Shown here: positions 8,548 through 16,733 of the stretch, piece after piece
Position numbering within the stretch: the first letter of the stretch is position 1
Layout of the letters: every line of letters starts with the position of its first letter
Assembly (NCBI RefSeq): GCF_014649955.1
Contig: NZ_BMUA01000040.1
Span: 1-51,138 of the forward strand
Direction of reading: 5' to 3'
From: Streptomyces violascens
GTDB lineage: Bacteria; Actinomycetota; Actinomycetes; Streptomycetales; Streptomycetaceae
DNA length: 51,138 nucleotides
Notes under the pieces: model-generated
Told to the model about the DNA's origin: nothing
What the model saw: the letters and a program-made list of their open reading frames with translations, nothing else
Database searches by the model: none
Made by a program: the position numbers and the translations under genes

Positions 8548-8880
8548 TCAGTCCGGTGTGGAGGCGGGGGCAGCTGCTGGGACCAGGGCTCCGTTGGGGC
8601 GTTGGGGCTGTCCGGTGCGCTGGTCCCTGGGGAGCGACAGCGGGGCCAGAGGGTGGCGGCGCAGGTGCCAGGACTGGTAGGCGATCAGGACGAGGAGCAG
8701 GGCGGTGAGTGCCGTGGTGGCGCCGGTCGTGCCCCAGCCCAGGCCGCCCTGGGCGGCCGGTTTGGTCAGCGCGTCGCCGCCGGCCGCACCCAGCGGGCGG
8801 ACACCCTGGGAACCTCCAGCGGTGACTGGCTCTCCGACGACACCGGCCTGGGCTTTCGGGGTGCCTTTGCCGGTTGTCAT
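8548..8880 (-). CDS. Small membrane protein, unknown function
   Basis: About 110 residues starting MTTGKGTPKAQAG, with one clear membrane helix near the middle (GATTALTALLLVLIAYQSW) followed by a basic LRRH patch and a Pro/Ala-rich tail. It could be a free-standing single-pass protein or the C-terminal end of a decayed transporter. No strong ribosome site is visible before the ATG, so the start is uncertain. It lies just downstream of the carbonic anhydrase gene on the same strand (90-base gap) and may share its transcript. Confidence 0.45.
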   Translation of the reverse strand: MTTGKGTPKAQAGVVGEPVTAGGSQGVRPLGAAGGDALTKPAAQGGLGWGTTGATTALTALLLVLIAYQSWHLRRHPLAPLSLPRDQRTGQPQRPNGALVPAAAPASTPD

Positions 8881-8969
8881 GGCCAGTGAAGAGGTCCAGC
8901 AGGGCCCGGACGGGCCGGTGGACTTCGGCAGGATGACGGAGAGTGAAGGGCCCGGCCCGGCCGGGCGCT

Positions 8970-9563
8970 TTATGAGGCAAGGCCAGCCGGGACTTCCAGG
9001 CCGCGGGCGGTGACCAGGCGGGCCGTGCCGTCGGCCAGCCGGTACGACAGTCCCACCACCGCAGCCCGCCCGGCCTCGGCCGCCTGGGCGAGGACGCGGG
9101 AGCGATCCAGCAGCAGGTCGACGGTGTGCCGTATGTGTTCGGCGATGAAGTACTCGTCCTCTGTGTGCCCTGCGGCTCGGGCGGCCAGCACGCTGGGAGT
9201 GATCCGCTCGATCACGTCCCGTACGTAGCCGCCCGCCGTGGCACCGTCCTCGACGGCGGCCCGGGTAGCCGCGACCGCGCCACACGCGTCGTGGCCCAGC
9301 ACCACGACCAGCGGGGCGCCGAGCACGCTCACCCCGTACTCGATGCTGCCCAGCACCTCCGGCCCTTGGACGTGCCCGGCGGTACGGACCACGAACAGGT
9401 CGCCCAGGCCGCGGTCGAAGATGATCTCGGCGGCCAGCCGGGAGTCGGAGCAGCCGAACAAGACGGCGAAGGGCTGCTGGGACGGTGCGGTCTCGGTGCG
9501 GCGGGCGGCGTCCTGGTTCGGGTGCTCTGGGGTGCCGGCGACGAAGCGCTGATTACCGGCCAT
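8970..9563 (-). CDS. Beta-class carbonic anhydrase
   Basis: 197 residues. Zinc and catalytic motifs of beta-carbonic anhydrases are intact: CSDSR (Cys38, Asp40, Arg42) and HDACG (His91, Cys94), with VVRTAGHV and SIEYGVSVLG between them. It interconverts CO2 and bicarbonate in the cytoplasm. The homologous region seems to begin before the ATG: upstream in-frame codons read PRDALDLL directly before MAGNQRF, as in family members, but no usual start codon occurs there before a stop at 9615-9617. An ATA codon sits at 9603-9605 where a start could have been. The enzyme may therefore be slightly short at the N-terminus. Confidence 0.9.
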   Translation of the reverse strand: MAGNQRFVAGTPEHPNQDAARRTETAPSQQPFAVLFGCSDSRLAAEIIFDRGLGDLFVVRTAGHVQGPEVLGSIEYGVSVLGAPLVVVLGHDACGAVAATRAAVEDGATAGGYVRDVIERITPSVLAARAAGHTEDEYFIAEHIRHTVDLLLDRSRVLAQAAEAGRAAVVGLSYRLADGTARLVTARGLEVPAGLAS

Positions 9564-9603
9564 GAGCAGGTCTAAAGCGTCGCGGGGCGCCTGGGTCTCG
9601 GTT

Positions 9604-9951
9604 ATGGCCGCAGCCTACGAGCCGGCATCTGCCGTCGCAGCGGCTGGCCCCACCAGAAGGTGCCGGATCGGGCGACATCGGCGGCCTGCACATCACTCCC
9701 AGGCGTCAGGCAAGGACCGTCTCGATGCGGAACCTCAGCGCGCGGCGCAGCTGCCCGGCCCCGTAGGGGTCTCCAGCTCTGCGTTCGTCCTGCACACCCG
9801 GGGGCGCTGCTCGCGCTGTCGGCAATGGGCCGTGCCCGGGCTGACCTCCGCCCGGCAGTCGTAGCGTCACGGTCCGCATACCCCCGGGCCGGGCTGCCGC
9901 TGGCCCGGACCGAGGCTCACGGCACCCGCATGCAAGGGGGTGTTCAGGGGC
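9604..9951. other. Intergenic stretch, no gene seen
   Basis: About 350 bases upstream of the carbonic anhydrase and downstream of the winged-helix gene, both on the minus strand. I see only short unconvincing frames. A GC-rich inverted repeat around 9890-9915 (CCCGGGCCGGGC against GGCCCGG) may end transcription of the winged-helix gene. Confidence 0.3.
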
Positions 9952-10269
9952 CTACTCGCCCTGTGGCCGCATGCTGTCGTGCTGGGCGAGCACGGAGAGC
10001 AGATCGGCGACGGTGCCCTTGTCCGCCGGGTGACGCAGCGGCGTATGCGGCGCGACACGGTAGACGTTGGAGCGGCCCTCGCGGGTGTGGGTGAGATAAC
10101 CGCCCTGCTCCAGGTCGGAAATGATGTTCTGCACCGATCGCTCGGTCAGTCTGCAGTGCGCGGCGATGTCGCGTATGCGCACGGTGCTGTTCTCGGCGAT
10201 GGCCGCCAGCACGCGGGCATGGTTGGTGAGGAAGGTCCAGCCGCTGTGCGCCTCAGGTACTCCGCCCAT
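9952..10269 (-). CDS. Winged-helix transcriptional regulator (MarR/ArsR-like)
   Basis: 105 residues. Reads as a single winged helix: WTFLTNHARVLAAIAENSTV, IRDIAAHCRLTERSVQNIIS (recognition helix), DLEQGGYLTHTREGRSNVYR (wing), then a short helical tail. This is the compact type that usually controls neighbouring stress genes. GGTGGAGGG directly abuts the ATG at 10269, which is close for a ribosome site; GTG at 10296 is an in-frame alternative. It is divergent from the STAS gene, suggesting shared control. Confidence 0.75.
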   Translation of the reverse strand: MGGVPEAHSGWTFLTNHARVLAAIAENSTVRIRDIAAHCRLTERSVQNIISDLEQGGYLTHTREGRSNVYRVAPHTPLRHPADKGTVADLLSVLAQHDSMRPQGE

Positions 10270-10404
10270 CCCTCCACCATAGGCATGGCGATTCACGCAA
10301 TCAAAAGGGTGAAGTGGATTTCCTGTAAGTCTTGACGGGTGAGGGGGTGGAGGGGGACATTGGGAAGGACCGCAGCCGCGTGGAGTCCTCGTGGGGAGCC
10401 TGCC

Positions 10405-10809
10405 GTGAAAGATCCAGAGATACCCCCTCAGACCACCAGTGCCCGGGCGAGCACGTCGGCCGGGCTGGCGGTGCACAGTGTCGCCGGATCCGACCTGGTC
10501 CTGGTCGCGGGGGAACTGGACCTCGACAACGCACAGGCCCTTTACTGCGCCCTGCGCGGAGCGCTCGACCGGTCGGTGAAGGAGCTGACCGTCGACCTGC
10601 GGGGCGTCGGTTTCTGTGACTGCTCCGGCCTCAGCGCGCTGCTGCGGCTGCGCCACCGCGCTCTGGTGCAGGGCAAAACGATCAGCATCCAGGGCCCGTG
10701 CCCAGCGGTGGAAAGGCTGCTCGCGATGACCCACACGCGCCCGCTGTTCACCACCACCCGCGACTGCTCCGGCAGCCTCCCGACCCGAGCTCTGAGGCGC
10801 TCGGCGTGA
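10405..10809 (+). CDS. STAS-domain anti-sigma factor antagonist
   Basis: 134 residues. Core STAS features: LVLVAGELDLDNAQALYCAL, then the phospho-acceptor region VDLRGVGFCDCSGLSALLRL, where a serine follows the Asp/Cys pair. STAS antagonists bind anti-sigma kinases and release a partner sigma factor when dephosphorylated. GTG at 10405 has GGGAG six bases upstream. Its stop overlaps the next start by GTGA, so STAS and ANTAR proteins are made together. The SigB/F-type sigma factor at 12525 is a plausible final target. Confidence 0.85.
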   Translation: MKDPEIPPQTTSARASTSAGLAVHSVAGSDLVLVAGELDLDNAQALYCALRGALDRSVKELTVDLRGVGFCDCSGLSALLRLRHRALVQGKTISIQGPCPAVERLLAMTHTRPLFTTTRDCSGSLPTRALRRSA

Positions 10810-11153
10810 ACGAGAACCCCGATGCTCTGCACCGCGAAGTCGAGCAGCTGCGCCGGGCCATGGAGACCCGCCCCGTCATCGACCTCGCCCGCGGCGCGCT
10901 GATGGCCTCCTTCAGCCTCAACCGCCACGACGCCTGGAACGTACTGGTCACCGTCTCCCAGCACTCCAACAGCAAACTCCACCAAGTCGCCGAGCACGTC
11001 CTCGGCTCCATCAACGGCGAACCCCTGCCCCAGCCCCTCCAGAAACATCTGGCCGCAGCCCTCGCCCCCTTCCGAACCAAACCCGACACCCCACCCGACA
11101 AACTCAACGCCCCCACCACCCCACCGGACACCTACGAGGCCGCAACCGAGTAA
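10806..11153 (+). CDS. ANTAR-domain RNA-binding antiterminator
   Basis: 115 residues. After a short helix (ALHREVEQLRRAMETRP) comes an ANTAR domain: VIDLARGALMASFSLNRHDA, then WNVLVTVSQHSNSKLHQVAE. ANTAR domains bind paired RNA hairpins and stop premature termination. The C-terminal ~40 residues are Pro/Thr-rich and probably disordered. The GTG start overlaps the STAS stop (GTGA). A STAS-ANTAR pair suggests that the output of a partner-switching module is read at the RNA level. Confidence 0.85.
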   Translation: MNENPDALHREVEQLRRAMETRPVIDLARGALMASFSLNRHDAWNVLVTVSQHSNSKLHQVAEHVLGSINGEPLPQPLQKHLAAALAPFRTKPDTPPDKLNAPTTPPDTYEAATE

Positions 11154-11262
11154 CAACGGCCGCCCTCAGGCCGCCCCGAACCCGGACAGGCCGACAGAGC
11201 GCGAAAGGCGTGCGCTCGCAGGCGGCGGCGCGGGGCACCCGGCGTACTGGAGGTTGATGACG

Positions 11263-11424
11263 ATGGTTCCCCTGCTTCTCGTCCTGCTGCTCGTCCTGGT
11301 CCTGTTCGGCGCCGGCTTCGCGCTCAAAATCCTGTGGTGGATCGCCATCGTGGTCCTCGTACTGTGGCTCATCGGCTTCATCGCCCGCCCCCGCGGCGGC
11401 AACGCCCGCTGGTACCGCTGGTAG
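11263..11424 (+). CDS. Tiny hydrophobic membrane protein (53 aa)
   Basis: Starts MVPLLLVLLLVLVLFGAGF, then KILWWIAIVVLVLWLIGFI and a basic end RPRGGNARWYRW. Two membrane helices fill almost the whole protein. This is the pattern of small stress-induced 'hydrophobic proteins' of streptomycetes with a conserved WW centre and aromatic, basic tail. GGAGG lies nine bases before the ATG; an ATG at 11257 is an alternative. It follows the STAS-ANTAR genes on the same strand and probably belongs to the same stress block. Confidence 0.75.
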   Translation: MVPLLLVLLLVLVLFGAGFALKILWWIAIVVLVLWLIGFIARPRGGNARWYRW

Positions 11425-11657
11425 ACAGACCCCCCCCAGCGCGCACGGGGGGCGAGCCGGCAGGCCCGCCCCCCTGCCGGCCGTCCGGGACAGAGCCTCA
11501 CATCGGTGCAGGCTGCGCCACTCCACAGGCCTCGCGGGCGCCGAGCAAGCCGCCCCGAGCTGGGCATGGCTGCCGACCGTAACCGCTCAACGTGCGGGGC
11601 CCGCGTGCGACTGGTTCTCTGAATTCCCCCGCCGTCGACGACCACCCTGGAGTACAC

Positions 11658-11849
11658 GTGACCACGAGAGGCGACCTCGGGGCGCGCCGCCTGCAGCAGA
11701 TCCGCGCGCAGGTGAAGGAGCTCCGCCACGCCGCCGACCGCACACTGGACCCCGAACTGCGCCAGCGCCTGCAGGACAAAGTCCGCCGCCTGCAACAGCA
11801 ATGCGGACCGGAGTCCGGCCCGGACACCGCCCGCCCCGAAGCCGTGTAA
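11658..11849 (+). CDS. Small charged helical protein, DUF6381-like
   Basis: 63 residues. A single long amphipathic helix with a regular charge pattern (QQIRAQVKELRHAADRTLD, PELRQRLQDKVRRLQQQ) and a short acidic/Pro tail. This resembles the DUF6381 family of small streptomycete proteins, whose role is unknown. GTG at 11658 has CTGGAG six bases upstream. It sits between the hydrophobic protein and the sigma factor, as such genes often do in stress blocks. Confidence 0.6.
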   Translation: MTTRGDLGARRLQQIRAQVKELRHAADRTLDPELRQRLQDKVRRLQQQCGPESGPDTARPEAV

Positions 11850-12524
11850 CCATGCCCGCGCGCGGCCCGCCGGGCCGGCTGTCCGAACCCGGGCGCAACC
11901 CCGCCGCCCGCGCATAGCGACCCCCAGTCCGGGAAAGACCGCGAAGGCGTTCGCCCCCCCTGCCACGGCCGGGTCCCCTCCCGGGCCGCGACGACGAACG
12001 CCCTGCGCGACGGAGGTACCCCGCCGCACGCGGCCGCCGCCCACCCCGACGGCGGCCGCACCCCCACACCAGCACCAGACCCCGATGCCGGGGCACACTG
12101 CCCGCCCGAGCGGCCCAACACCACGTAACCCCAGGTACCGCCAGCCCCTTGGGCTGCCAGGCCGGCATATGTACCCGGCCCTCGCCCCGGCCGCTGTCAC
12201 GCAACCCCCTCCCAGGGCGGTCCGCCTTCACCCGGCGGCCGGGACACCTCCACCACGCACCGACAGCCCAGAGGTACCGAGGCAGCCCCGTGATCGCTCA
12301 GCCGGTCCGGGGGCCGCATACAGGCCAATCATGCAGCTCAACCGCGCCGGGACGGTTGGTGACCGTTTGCGGGGTGGGAGCAGGGGCAGGCGTACCTGGT
12401 GCTTCGGACCGGAGGCACGCCCGCAGGATCTCTCTGTTCCGGGCGTGTTCCCTCCGGACCCGCCCTGCATAGATGAAGGTTCGGCGGCGGCCAGTCAGCC
12501 CACCGACGTGCAGGAGCCCCACCC
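11850..12524. other. Leader region of the SigB/F-type sigma factor gene
   Basis: About 675 bases without a convincing gene on either strand. It ends with CAGGAGCCCCACCC before the sigma factor ATG. I looked for a SigB-type promoter (GNNT-N15-GGGTAY) and found no exact copy; GTTT at about 12364 with GGGGCA downstream is only a poor match. Confidence 0.35.
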
Positions 12525-13328
12525 ATGCCCACTACCGTTCCGCGTCACCGGACCCACGACGACGCCCCCGACACGACAGCCGCCTTCACCCGCCTCAACA
12601 GCCTCGACCAGGGCCCCGAGCACGACGCACTGCGCGACGACCTCGTGGCCCAGTGGCTGCCGATGTCACAGCGCGTGGCCGGCAAGTACCGCAACCGCGG
12701 CGCCGAACTCGACGACCTCCGCCAGGTCGCAGCGATGGGCCTGGTCAAAGCCGTCGACCGCTACGAGGTGGCCCGCGGCGCCTTCGAGGCCTACGCCATC
12801 CCCACCATCAACGGCGAACTCAAACGCCACTTCCGGGACACCCTGTGGTCCGTCCACGTCCCCCGACGCGTCCAAGAGATACGCAACAAGGTCCGCGTCG
12901 CACGCAGTGAGCTGCAGGCCGCCCAGCCGGGCGAGCCCACCATCGCCGAACTCGCCGCCCAGGCCGGACTCGAGGAGGACGAGGTCCGCGACGGGCTGCA
13001 GGCCCTCCAGTCGTTCAAGAGCCTCTCCCTGGACGCCGAAACCATCCGCGGTGACGAGGCCGGAGAGGGGGTGTCGCTGGCCGACAGCCTCGGCCAGGCC
13101 GAGGCCGGCTTCGACACGGCCGTCGACCGCGAAGCCGTCAAACCGGCGCTACGCGCTCTGCCCGAGCGCGAGTCGAAGATCCTCTACATGCGGTTCTTCC
13201 AGGACAAGACCCAAAACCAGATCGCTACCGAACTCGGCATCTCCCAGATGCACGTCTCCCGCCTCATCACCCGCACCTGCACCCGGATACGCGAACAGGC
13301 CCTCGCCGAACACCGCGACGTCGCCTGA
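12525..13328 (+). CDS. SigB/SigF-type RNA polymerase sigma factor
   Basis: 267 residues. Region 2 (LPMSQRVAGKYRNRGAELDD, LRQVAAMGLVKAVDRYEVAR, FEAYAIPTINGELKRHFRDT), region 3 (EPTIAELAAQAGLEEDEVRD) and region 4 (ALPERESKILYMRFFQDKTQ, then ELGISQMHVSRLITR) are all complete. This is the general-stress/sporulation sigma group, normally held by an anti-sigma kinase and freed by a STAS antagonist. No kinase gene is beside it, so it must lie elsewhere. AGGAG precedes the ATG at a good distance. Confidence 0.93.
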   Translation: MPTTVPRHRTHDDAPDTTAAFTRLNSLDQGPEHDALRDDLVAQWLPMSQRVAGKYRNRGAELDDLRQVAAMGLVKAVDRYEVARGAFEAYAIPTINGELKRHFRDTLWSVHVPRRVQEIRNKVRVARSELQAAQPGEPTIAELAAQAGLEEDEVRDGLQALQSFKSLSLDAETIRGDEAGEGVSLADSLGQAEAGFDTAVDREAVKPALRALPERESKILYMRFFQDKTQNQIATELGISQMHVSRLITRTCTRIREQALAEHRDVA

Positions 13329-13400
13329 ACCCAGCCCAACACACCAAGGCCAGACGCGGGCAGGGGTCTGGAGCCGGCCCGACGGGAGACCCTCCTTTAC

Positions 13401-13472
13401 CGGCGTGCCCCGTGGGGGCGATGGGGCACGCCGAGGCGGCCGCGCTGAACCTCCTCGCAGCGCGGCCGCCTC
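13401..13472 (+). terminator. Two tandem perfect hairpins after the sigma factor gene
   Basis: First hairpin: CGGCGTGCCCC (13401-13411) pairs with 13423-13433, loop 11 bases. Second: GAGGCGGCCGCGCT (13433-13446) pairs with 13459-13472, loop 12 bases. Both stems are perfect and share one base. They lie 70-140 bases after the stop and just before the IS256 element, so they probably end the sigma factor transcript. Confidence 0.8.
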
Positions 13473-13486
13473 AGCCAACGGGAGTG

Positions 13487-14947
13487 TCATGAATTAAGTG
13501 GGTTCCTTCCTCGAAGGAGTCATCTGATGAGTACGACGACGGGTCACACGATCGGGATGGCGGGCGGCGTGTCGCTTGTCAGCGCCGATGGGACTGCTGA
13601 GGGTTCTGGTGTGAAGTCTTTGCCGGTATCCGAGAACGGTCTGTCGGTCGAGCTGCTGGAGGAACTCGCGGCGCTCGCAGCGGAGAAGACTGCTGCCGGC
13701 GGGCTTCGGCTGATGGGTGAGGGTGGCATTCTTCCGGAGCTCGCGCAGCACCTCATGCAGGCTGCTCTCGAGGCGGAAATGGACCTGCATCTGGCCGATG
13801 AATCCGTTCGCGAGGGCGGCAGGGGTTCGCGTTCAGGCGGAAATATGCGCAATGGGTACCGGGCGAAGAAGGTGATGACCGAGGTCGGTCCGGTGGTGGT
13901 GAATGTGCCGCGGGACCGGCTCGGTACCTTTCGTCCCGGCCTGCTGCCGAAATACGCCCGCCGGACTGGAGCGCTGGACGAAATGGTCCTTTCCCTGACC
14001 GGGAAGGGCCTCACATCCGGGGAGATCGTCGCCCACCTCTCCGAGGTCTACGGGATGACCACGTCGAAGGAAACGGTCTCCACGATCACGGACAAGGCGC
14101 TGGAATCGATGGCGGAATGGCGTACTCGTCCCCTCGATTCGGTCTATCCGGGGGTTTTCATCGACGCGATCCACGTGCGGATCCGGGACAGTCAGGTCGC
14201 CAACAGACCCGTCTACGTGGCGGTCGCGGTCACCGCGGACGGCTACCGGGAAATCCTGGGTCTGTGGACCGGGCAGGGCGGCGAGGGCGCCAAGTACTGG
14301 CAGACCGTGCTGACGGAAATCCGTAACCGCGGCGTGAAGGACGTCCTCATGCTGGTGTGTGACGGCCTGACCGCGCTGCCTGATGCCGTCGGTGCGATCT
14401 GGCCCCAAACAGTCGTGCAAACATGCGTAGTTCATCTGATCAGGAACAGCATGCGCTACGCATCAAGGCGGGACGCGGCTGAGATCGCCCGGGATCTCAA
14501 GCCCGTTTACACCGCGGTCGACGAAACCCAGGCACGGAGCCGGCTCACCGAGTTCGGCGAGAAGTGGGATGCACGCTATCCCTCGATTTCCGGGATCTGG
14601 GCCCGGTCCTGGAACGAGTTCGTTCCCTTCCTGTCCCTGCCGCCTGCGATCCGCCAGGTCGTCTACACGACGAACGCGATCGATAGTCTGAACGCGCGAT
14701 ACCGGCGGGCAGCACAAGCCTGCGGTCATTTCCCGAATGAAACCGCAGCTCTCAAGAGGCTCTACCTCGCGACCCTCGCCCTCGACCCCACCGGCCGGGG
14801 ACGCCAGCGCTGGAACAACCGGTGGAAGGCGGCACTCAACGAATTCGACGTCCTCTTCGACGGCCGCCTTACCGCCAGTCAGGTATAGGCCGAGCAGCCC
14901 AACCCAAAACCGCTAGACCAAACAGACGAACCACACCTAATTCGTGA
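13487..14947 (+). mobile_element. Intact-looking IS256-family insertion sequence
   Basis: Bounded by imperfect inverted repeats of about 20 bases: TCATGAATTAAGTGGGTTC from 13487, and the complement of the bases ending at 14947, which reads TCACGAATTAGGTGTGGTTC. One transposase gene fills it. I see no 8- or 9-base direct repeat in the flanks (left ...AACGGGAGTG, right ATAGACCCCC...), so either the ends lie a few bases away or one flank has since rearranged. Confidence 0.85.
13527..14888 (+). CDS. IS256-family (mutator-type) DDE transposase
   Basis: 453 residues, full family length. Motifs: MRNGYRAKKVMTEVGPV with PRDRLGTFRPGLLPKYARR (N-terminal), FIDAIHVRIRDSQVANRPVY (first catalytic Asp), LMLVCDGLTALPDAVGAIWP (second Asp), CVVHLIRNSMRYASRRD, and TNAIDSLNARYRRAAQACG, close to the usual TNAIESLN catalytic Glu site but with Asp instead of Glu (NAIDSLN). 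Many actinobacterial members also read NAID or NAIE, so this may still be functional. Start ATG at 13527 with GAAGGAGTC upstream. Confidence 0.93.
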   Translation: MSTTTGHTIGMAGGVSLVSADGTAEGSGVKSLPVSENGLSVELLEELAALAAEKTAAGGLRLMGEGGILPELAQHLMQAALEAEMDLHLADESVREGGRGSRSGGNMRNGYRAKKVMTEVGPVVVNVPRDRLGTFRPGLLPKYARRTGALDEMVLSLTGKGLTSGEIVAHLSEVYGMTTSKETVSTITDKALESMAEWRTRPLDSVYPGVFIDAIHVRIRDSQVANRPVYVAVAVTADGYREILGLWTGQGGEGAKYWQTVLTEIRNRGVKDVLMLVCDGLTALPDAVGAIWPQTVVQTCVVHLIRNSMRYASRRDAAEIARDLKPVYTAVDETQARSRLTEFGEKWDARYPSISGIWARSWNEFVPFLSLPPAIRQVVYTTNAIDSLNARYRRAAQACGHFPNETAALKRLYLATLALDPTGRGRQRWNNRWKAALNEFDVLFDGRLTASQV

Positions 14948-14976
14948 TAGACCCCCGCGCCCGGCCAGCGGGGCGT

Positions 14977-15621
14977 TCAGTGCGTGGCGTGCAGGGTGCG
15001 GTGGGCGGTGGCGCGGAGGTGGTTGAGGACGTCGGGGTCGGCGTCGAGGCTGTAGTCGGCGGGGAGGCCGGCCAGGGTCTGGGTGATGCGGGGGAGGGAG
15101 TCGTCCGAGGCGTCGACGAGGCAGGTGGTGGGGTCGAGGGGGCGGATGCGGGTGGCCAGGTTGCGGGTGTGGGCGCGGACGTGGTCGGCGGGGGCGTGGA
15201 CCGTGGCGACGGCGCGGTGGCGGGTGGGGGCGGCGGAGAGGCGGGCGGCGACGAAGGCGGCGGGGTCGCCGCCGGGCAGGTGTCTGGCGGCAACGCGGCG
15301 GCCGGTGAGCGTGACGCCGGTGATGCGGTCCAGGCGGAAGATGCGCCAGTCGTCCCGGCCAATGTCGTGCGCGAGGAGGTACCACAGGTCGCCGGAGGCG
15401 ACGAGGTGCTGCGGCTCGACACGGCGCGGGGCGCTGGTGCGGGCGCGGGTGGTGTAGTCGAAGGTGATGATCTCGTGGTCGCGGCAGGCTACGGCGAGGG
15501 TCTCCAGGCCGGTGGCATCCTGACGGACCCGCCAGCAGTAGTACGCGGCCAGGTCATCGCCCAGGACGGTCGGGGTGTCCAGCGGGATCCAGCCACCGGA
15601 TCGGCAGGCCCTCGTACGCAA
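14977..15621 (-). pseudogene. WYL-domain regulator, N-terminally truncated
   Basis: About 200 residues of the effector half of a YafY/PafBC-type regulator: LAVACRDHEIITFDYTTR, RRVEPQHLVASGDLWYLLAH (the WYL motif) and DIGRDDWRIFRLDRI, then a C-terminal WCX-like extension (HRAVATVHAPADHVRA...). The N-terminal DNA-binding HTH (about 80 residues) is absent: upstream bases instead encode the end of another protein in a different frame. It cannot bind DNA as usual and is probably decaying. The IS256 element lies just beyond its 3' end. Confidence 0.7.
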
Positions 15622-15996
15622 GCGTGGTCGGCAGCTCGACCAACGTGCCGTCCTCCTCGCGGTAGATAAGCCCCTCGACCCGGTAGACGTCGTCCGGCAG
15701 GCCGAAGGCCTGCGCCTGGCCGTCGGAGAGCGGGAAGCCGACCTTGCTCGTGGTCACCACCTCGACCCCGTCGACCGTGCGCCGCTCAAAATCAATGTCT
15801 GGACGGTGAGGTCGGACCCCTTGCCGCGGTGCAGGTACAGCCTCAGGTCCGCGGCGAACGCCTCACAGGTCCGTGGGATGCGTTCTCGCACCGCGGGCGG
15901 GATGCGCTGGGGCACGTTCACGATGTACGTCGCCAGTTGCCCATCCGCACGTTCCTGGTCCGCATCACGCGCCTCCCCCATCCGGGGCCACGGCAA
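15554..15996 (-). pseudogene. Hypothetical protein split by a probable frameshift
   Basis: Two adjoining frames read as one protein. 15996-~15800 gives ADGQLATYIVNVPQRIPPAV, CEAFAADLRLYLHRGKGSDL, VQTLI; the next frame continues FERRTVDGVEVVTTSKVGFP, LSDGQAQAFGLPDDVYRVEG, YREEDGTLVELPTTLAYEGL. The join is near 15795, where one or two bases seem to be missing or added. Alternatively the two frames are separate genes with a GTGA overlap at 15754-15757, but the codons before that GTG already read like protein. No family recognised. Confidence 0.5.
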
Positions 15997-16149
15997 GCCT
16001 TAACACCGGCCTGCTTCCAGACTCCTCCCCGTCCATCACCCCCATCAGGGCGCATTTTCTCTTGAGCCTCGATAGATCCTCTGCGGAAACCTCCCCCCAC
16101 GCCTCGGCCTCACCGAGCTGTCACAAGCCGCGGCACCGGAACGACACCG

Positions 16150-16677
16150 CTATCCGCCGAGATCGATCAGGGCCCAGCGTCGGCGCCCGCTGCCCTCCTG
16201 GTCGGTGTCGGTGCCACAGGAAACGACTCCCCGACCGGTCACCTCGCGCAGCAGGTCCCCGTCTTCGGGGGTGTGGCCGCTCTGGTGGGACAGGAGGAGG
16301 ATGAGGGCCTGGTGGTCCTGGTCGGCGAGGTGCAGGCTGATGCGGCGGCCGCCGTCGGTGAGGGCGGCGCGGGTCAGCAGGACGGTCACCTCGGTGATGC
16401 CCGCTTCCTTGCCGGCGTCGAGGCGGTAGCCCCACTCGGCGAGCTTCCCCACCACGTGCCGGGCTGCTTTCGCGGGTGTCCAGGGGGCGTTTTCCAGGGT
16501 CCAGTTCGCCGCCCGCCGGTTCGCGATCCGCGCCACAAGGCGCGGCCGCACCACAACGGCGGAGGCTGCCGTCGCGCCTTCGGGCCGTGGGGGTTCCACC
16601 GGCCTCTTGGGCGGGGGCGGGGTCTTCGGCGGGTAGTCGGGGCGATGCCCGTCCTCGGCATCCAGCGGCACTGCCAC
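16150..16677 (-). CDS. Hypothetical protein, possibly related to anti-sigma ATPase regulators
   Basis: 175 residues. The first 45 are Pro/Lys/Arg-rich (PPPPKRPVEPPRPEGATAAS). The rest has a fold pattern loosely like HATPase-type anti-sigma factors (RHVVGKLAEWGYRLDAGKEA, TEVTVLLTRAALTDGGRRIS, LHLADQDHQALILLLSHQSG) but without clear N-box or G-box residues, so the function is a guess. GTG at 16677 has GGGGAGG five bases upstream. Its 5' part and leader recur as a direct repeat at 22971-23182. Confidence 0.55.
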   Translation of the reverse strand: MAVPLDAEDGHRPDYPPKTPPPPKRPVEPPRPEGATAASAVVVRPRLVARIANRRAANWTLENAPWTPAKAARHVVGKLAEWGYRLDAGKEAGITEVTVLLTRAALTDGGRRISLHLADQDHQALILLLSHQSGHTPEDGDLLREVTGRGVVSCGTDTDQEGSGRRRWALIDLGG

Positions 16678-16733
16678 AACTGCCTCCCCACGAACGGGCG
16701 TTCCAGAGCCCGAAGGGGGCCCGTGGTGCTCAG
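16521..16733. repeat. ~213-bp imperfect direct repeat, copy 1
   Basis: Highly similar to 22971-23182. It covers the ribosome site, the start codon and about 50 codons of the hypothetical gene at 16150-16677, plus some 55 bases of its leader. Confidence 0.85.

Noticed and set aside
8479..8889. Plus-strand frame after GACGAGTC starting MTDKTEPAASAVAG
   Set aside because: After the first ~20 codons it is only the complement of the small membrane protein on the minus strand. The preceding bases (8385-8420) look faintly like an IS256-type end, but no transposase follows.
13487..14947. Target-site duplication of the IS256 element
   Set aside because: No matching 8-9 bases found on the two sides.
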